In this document: positions 8,297 through 10,985 of the stretch, piece after piece
Layout of the letters: each line of letters starts with the position of its first letter
Numbering within the stretch: the first letter of the stretch is position 1
Assembly (NCBI GenBank): GCA_038329645.1
Contig: JBBQNG010000151.1
Location: forward strand, 1-10,985
Reading direction: 5' to 3'
DNA length: 10,985 nucleotides
Source: SZAS-79 sp038329645
Lineage (GTDB): Bacteria > Pseudomonadota > Gammaproteobacteria > Burkholderiales > SG8-39
The notes under the pieces: generated by a model
The model's input: only the letters and a program-made list of their open reading frames with translations
Told to the model about the DNA's origin: nothing
The model's database searches: none
Position numbers and translations under genes: made by a program

Positions 8297-9096
8297 TGGA
8301 ACCCGAACAGGTCGGAACCTTGCTTTCCATCGGCCCATTGCATTCTCCCTTCCGACCACACATGGAACAACGCGCCGAAGTCGCTTTCAATCGAGACCGT
8401 CGTACCGGGCTCCACGACTACGAAGCAGTTGGCATAGGCGATCTTGTCGCCAATGCGTATGTCGCCGGCTCGCACCCACATTTCGAGCAGCGCGGCGGTC
8501 GTAAACGCCGGTGTCCTGGAACCGGAAATCATCCCCATTTGCACATAGCGATGTTCGCCGCTCGAGCGCGAGTAATCGAAAATCATCTTGCGGGTCACGC
8601 CTCCGATCCCGGTCGGCAACGCGCGCAGGGCGTCGACCGGGACATTGATGTCGGGTTCCACCTCCGGATTGGGATTGCGGATCGAACCAAAGCGCGGCCC
8701 CGTATGCAGCGCATAGTCGCGGTCGGTCGCTTCGGGATAGATCACGGGCGCCTCTAACCGCGACACGAGCAACGAACGCTGATAGGCAATCGCGTCGTGC
8801 GTGGCGCCTTTGAGGTTGATGCCCGCTTCGTGCAGGGTGATCGGCCCCTGGTAATCGGTGAGGCTGCCGTCGAGGATAAAGCTGGTGGCGACACCGAGGT
8901 GCTGATGGAGGCCGCTTCGGGTCAGCGGTTCAAACCCGACCAAGCCGAGGAAGCGCCCCTTCTCGCGATCCTCGCGCACCGGCTTGAGCGCGAGGCCGGT
9001 TTTGCCGGCGGTGTGCCACACGAGGTCATCGGCGGCGTAAACGCTGACGGGTTTGGCCGTCAGCACCGGGCGTTTCAACGCGGCTTCGGCTTTCAT
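8293..9096 (-). CDS. Cupin-domain protein, possibly a dioxygenase-like enzyme
   Basis: The 267-residue protein has two cupin-like halves. The first (about 45-110) includes GLHQHLGVATSFILDGSL (62-79), whose HxH at H64 and H66 resembles the first metal site of cupins, and GATHDAIAY, where H100 could be the third histidine. The glutamate usually placed after HxH is not visible. The second half (about 180-257) has GEHRYVQMG, AGDIRIGDKIAYAN and SDFGALFHVWSEGRM. The pattern resembles 2,4'-dihydroxyacetophenone dioxygenase-like and ChrR-like cupins, but the reaction is not assignable. ATG 9096 overlaps the lyase stop as ATGA and has no ribosome binding site, so it depends on coupling. The frame is open up to 10470, but the codons above 9096 are a shadow of the lyase and prpF genes. 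Confidence 0.85.
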   Translation of the reverse strand: MKAEAALKRPVLTAKPVSVYAADDLVWHTAGKTGLALKPVREDREKGRFLGLVGFEPLTRSGLHQHLGVATSFILDGSLTDYQGPITLHEAGINLKGATHDAIAYQRSLLVSRLEAPVIYPEATDRDYALHTGPRFGSIRNPNPEVEPDINVPVDALRALPTGIGGVTRKMIFDYSRSSGEHRYVQMGMISGSRTPAFTTAALLEMWVRAGDIRIGDKIAYANCFVVVEPGTTVSIESDFGALFHVWSEGRMQWADGKQGSDLFGFQ

Positions 9097-9974
9097 TTTT
9101 TGTCGGGCAACGCGTATTTTCTCTCGAGCGCGTCGAACAGGTCCTTGTTCACGGCCTTCTGGCGCTCTGCGAATCCGGCGAGCATTTTCTCCGCGCCCTT
9201 GAGCGAGCCCTGCTTGTGCAGGTGCGCGAGGGCCTGCTGCATGCCCGCCAGCGCCGCCTGGAGCGCGGTGTTTGCATATAGTACCCCGCTGAAACCCATC
9301 GCCTTCAACTCTGCCTGCTCGGGCATCGGGGTTTTGCCGCCGAACACGATGTTGAGGATAGGCAGGCCCGGCACGCGCTTGGGAATCAGGCGGATCTCCT
9401 CCAGGCTTTCCGGCGCCTCGAGGAAGGTGGCCTCGGCACCGGCTTCGTGATACAGGTGCATGCGCTCGACCGCGGCCTCGAACCCCAGCACGGCGCGCGA
9501 ATCGGTGCGCGCGATGATCGTAAAATTGGCGTCGGTGCGCGCATCCACCGCGGCCTTGATCTTCTGCACCATCTCGGCTGCGTCGATGACCGCCTTGCCC
9601 GAAAAATGGCCGCAGCGCTTGGGGAAATCCTGGTCCTCGATCTGGATCGCGCTGGCGCCGGAGCGTTCCAGCACGCGGATCGTGCGCGCCATGTTGAGCG
9701 CGTTGCCGAAGCCCGTGTCGCCATCGACCACCAGCGGCAACTCGACCGCGTCGCGAATCGCGGCGACGTGCGCAGCGACTTCGGTCAGCGTGGTGAGGCC
9801 GATGTCGGGCATGCCGAGAAAGGTATTGGCAATGCCGGCGCCGGTGATGTAGATCGCGTCGAAACCCGCGTCCTCGATGGCGCGCGCGGCAAGCGCATTG
9901 GCCGCGCCGGGGAGCAGCGTCGCCTGGCGGGCTTCGAGCATTTTGCGGAACTTGAGATTCAGCGCTGGGTTCAT
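9093..9974 (-). CDS. Isocitrate lyase/PEP mutase superfamily C-C lyase
   Basis: This 293-residue TIM-barrel enzyme belongs to the group of 2-methylisocitrate lyase, 2,3-dimethylmalate lyase and relatives, which cleave a C-C bond next to a carboxylate to release pyruvate or a similar keto acid. Key residues are visible: ITGAGIANTFLGMPDIG (43-59), LVVDGDTGFGN (81-91) with metal-binding D84 and D86, IEDQDFPKRCGH (112-123) with catalytic C121 and H123, and ARTDSR (155-160). The KRCGH loop points to a lyase rather than a phosphonate mutase. ATG 9974 overlaps the prpF stop as ATGA. A PrpF-type isomerase just upstream suggests a methylcitrate-like route; however, the motif context KRCGHFSGK differs from the KRCGHRP I recall for PrpB, so the exact substrate is open. 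Confidence 0.92.
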   Translation of the reverse strand: MNPALNLKFRKMLEARQATLLPGAANALAARAIEDAGFDAIYITGAGIANTFLGMPDIGLTTLTEVAAHVAAIRDAVELPLVVDGDTGFGNALNMARTIRVLERSGASAIQIEDQDFPKRCGHFSGKAVIDAAEMVQKIKAAVDARTDANFTIIARTDSRAVLGFEAAVERMHLYHEAGAEATFLEAPESLEEIRLIPKRVPGLPILNIVFGGKTPMPEQAELKAMGFSGVLYANTALQAALAGMQQALAHLHKQGSLKGAEKMLAGFAERQKAVNKDLFDALERKYALPDKK

Positions 9975-10985
9975 GCGTAGACGTAGCCTTCAAAGAGCCT
10001 GCGGGTGGTGCGGAAGAACGAGCCGCGCACTGCGCGCCAGCCGCCGTTCTCGTGAACGACTTCCCCGCCGACGGTGAGGACGCCGGAGGGCATTGCAAGG
10101 CGCAGGGTGCCGGGATTGCCCTTGCGTGCGAATTGGTTCGGGATCGTGCCTTCGATGCCCGCGGCCACCGCGGTGCAGAGCGACCCGGTAAGCGGCAGCG
10201 CGCGATGCGGCTGGCCGTTCGAGATGATGCGCACGGTGAGGTCGGCGGCGGCGGCGGGCAGGGCGTCGCCTGAAAGGGTCGTCGAGTCCTGAGGCGCCGA
10301 GACGAAGCCGATCTGCGGCATCGATTTGGAGCGGGCCTCCTCGACGGTCCTTGCGATTCCCATCGCGACGGAGGCGTGGCAGCGGATCGTCGCGATTCGC
10401 TCGAGCAGCGCGCGGTTGCGATCAAGCGCCTCTGGCATTTCGGTGCCCGTGAGGCCGAGCGCTTTCGCATCGAGGAACACGCAAGGGTTCGCCGCGTCGA
10501 CCATCGAGACCTCGAGCGGCCCGATACCCGGAATCTCCAGCAGGTCGCGCGCCTTGCCGGTTGGCAGGAGCTTGCCGGTCACTGCGCCGCCGGGCTCGAG
10601 GAAGTCCAGGCGCACCGGCGCGCCGGTGCCGGCCACGCCCGGGATCTCGAGATCGCCTTCGACCATTGCGCGCGCGTCCTTCACGCGGAAAGTCGAGTGG
10701 ATGATCTTTTTCGTGTTGGTGTTGTGGATGCGCACCGTCATCTCGCCTTCGCGCGAAGGCACGATGCCCTCCTCGATCGCGAAAGGCCCGACGGCGGAGG
10801 ACATGTTGCCGCAGTTGCCGCTGTAGTCGACGCGCGCTTCGTTGACCAGGACCTGCGCGAACGTGTAATCGAGGTCGGCGTCGGGGCGCGTGGACGGGCC
10901 CAACACGCAGACTTTCGACAGCGACGACACGCCGCCGCCCATCCCGTTGAGCTGGCGGCCGTGCGGGTCGGGGCTGCCCATGGCC
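9971..10985 (-). CDS. prpF: PrpF family isomerase, N-terminus beyond window edge
   Basis: PrpF-family proteins have the diaminopimelate epimerase fold and shift or isomerise double bonds in unsaturated polycarboxylates (2-methylaconitate isomerase, 4-oxalomesaconate tautomerase, aconitate isomerase). The visible part runs from the right edge to the stop at 9973-9971. It opens with AMGSPDPHGRQLNGMGGG, the conserved substrate loop, followed by VDYSGNCGNMSSAVGPFAIE with the first catalytic-type cysteine, IHNTNTKKIIH, and later ALPLTGSLCTAVAA with a second cysteine. Family members are near 390 residues, so about 40-50 N-terminal residues are missing; the frame is open through the edge and the methionine at 10981 is internal. 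It is the upstream-most gene seen in this operon and probably supplies the isomerised acid to the lyase. Confidence 0.92.
   Translation of the reverse strand, partial: AMGSPDPHGRQLNGMGGGVSSLSKVCVLGPSTRPDADLDYTFAQVLVNEARVDYSGNCGNMSSAVGPFAIEEGIVPSREGEMTVRIHNTNTKKIIHSTFRVKDARAMVEGDLEIPGVAGTGAPVRLDFLEPGGAVTGKLLPTGKARDLLEIPGIGPLEVSMVDAANPCVFLDAKALGLTGTEMPEALDRNRALLERIATIRCHASVAMGIARTVEEARSKSMPQIGFVSAPQDSTTLSGDALPAAAADLTVRIISNGQPHRALPLTGSLCTAVAAGIEGTIPNQFARKGNPGTLRLAMPSGVLTVGGEVVHENGGWRAVRGSFFRTTRRLFEGYVYA

Noticed and set aside
8297..8359. Longer MipA starting at 8359
   Set aside because: It would bury the signal peptide behind 21 charged residues. ATG 8296 gives a clean leader and an ATGA overlap.
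7520..8437. 305-codon plus-strand frame opposite mipA
   Set aside because: It is a shadow of mipA in high-GC sequence. No domain was recognised, and the minus strand has a signal peptide and the NYYFGV motif.
9097..10470. N-terminal extension of the cupin frame (725 codons in total) as a fusion protein
   Set aside because: Upstream of ATG 9096 the frame overlaps two clear genes and its translation is low-complexity arginine/serine/alanine. Only the part from 9096 down has cupin motifs.

Overview
The window looks like a piece of chromosome from a high-GC betaproteobacterium, most likely Burkholderiales. The main reasons are two Bug/TctC-type extracytoplasmic receptors (a family strongly expanded in that order), GC-rich coding sequence, and a receptor-plus-catabolic gene layout typical of those genomes. 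The taxonomic call is an inference from gene content. It holds three transcription blocks, with no RNA genes, insertion sequences or CRISPR arrays that I could see and no gene-free stretch longer than about 160 bases.

Block 1 (1-4265, minus strand) is a Type I restriction-modification and defence cassette. In transcription order it reads hsdM, a RhuM-family gene, an unlisted 27-codon small ORF, hsdS, and the start of an abortive-infection-like gene that runs off the left edge. Every junction is an ATGA/GTGA overlap or a 2-base gap, so the whole set appears translationally coupled and served by one promoter seen at 4327-4355. The nuclease gene hsdR is not in the window.

Block 2 (4427-7452, plus strand) is divergent from block 1 and encodes three periplasmic solute receptors in a row: TctC, a DctP-type TRAP receptor with a twin-arginine leader, and a second TctC. 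No membrane permease subunits are present. The 161-base divergent region holds a good sigma-70-like promoter for hsdM, an imperfect palindrome overlapping its -35 box, and a second perfect inverted repeat directly before the tctC ribosome binding site.

Block 3 (7535-10985, minus strand, convergent with block 2) is a tightly coupled operon: a PrpF-family isomerase (its N-terminus lies beyond the right edge), an isocitrate lyase/PEP mutase superfamily lyase with a KRCGH motif, a two-part cupin protein and a MipA/OmpV-type outer-membrane protein. All three junctions are 4-base ATGA overlaps. Together with the carboxylate receptors of block 2 this suggests uptake and breakdown of an unknown branched di- or tricarboxylate: entry through an outer-membrane protein, capture by receptors, isomerisation, then C-C cleavage. 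The substrate cannot be read from sequence.
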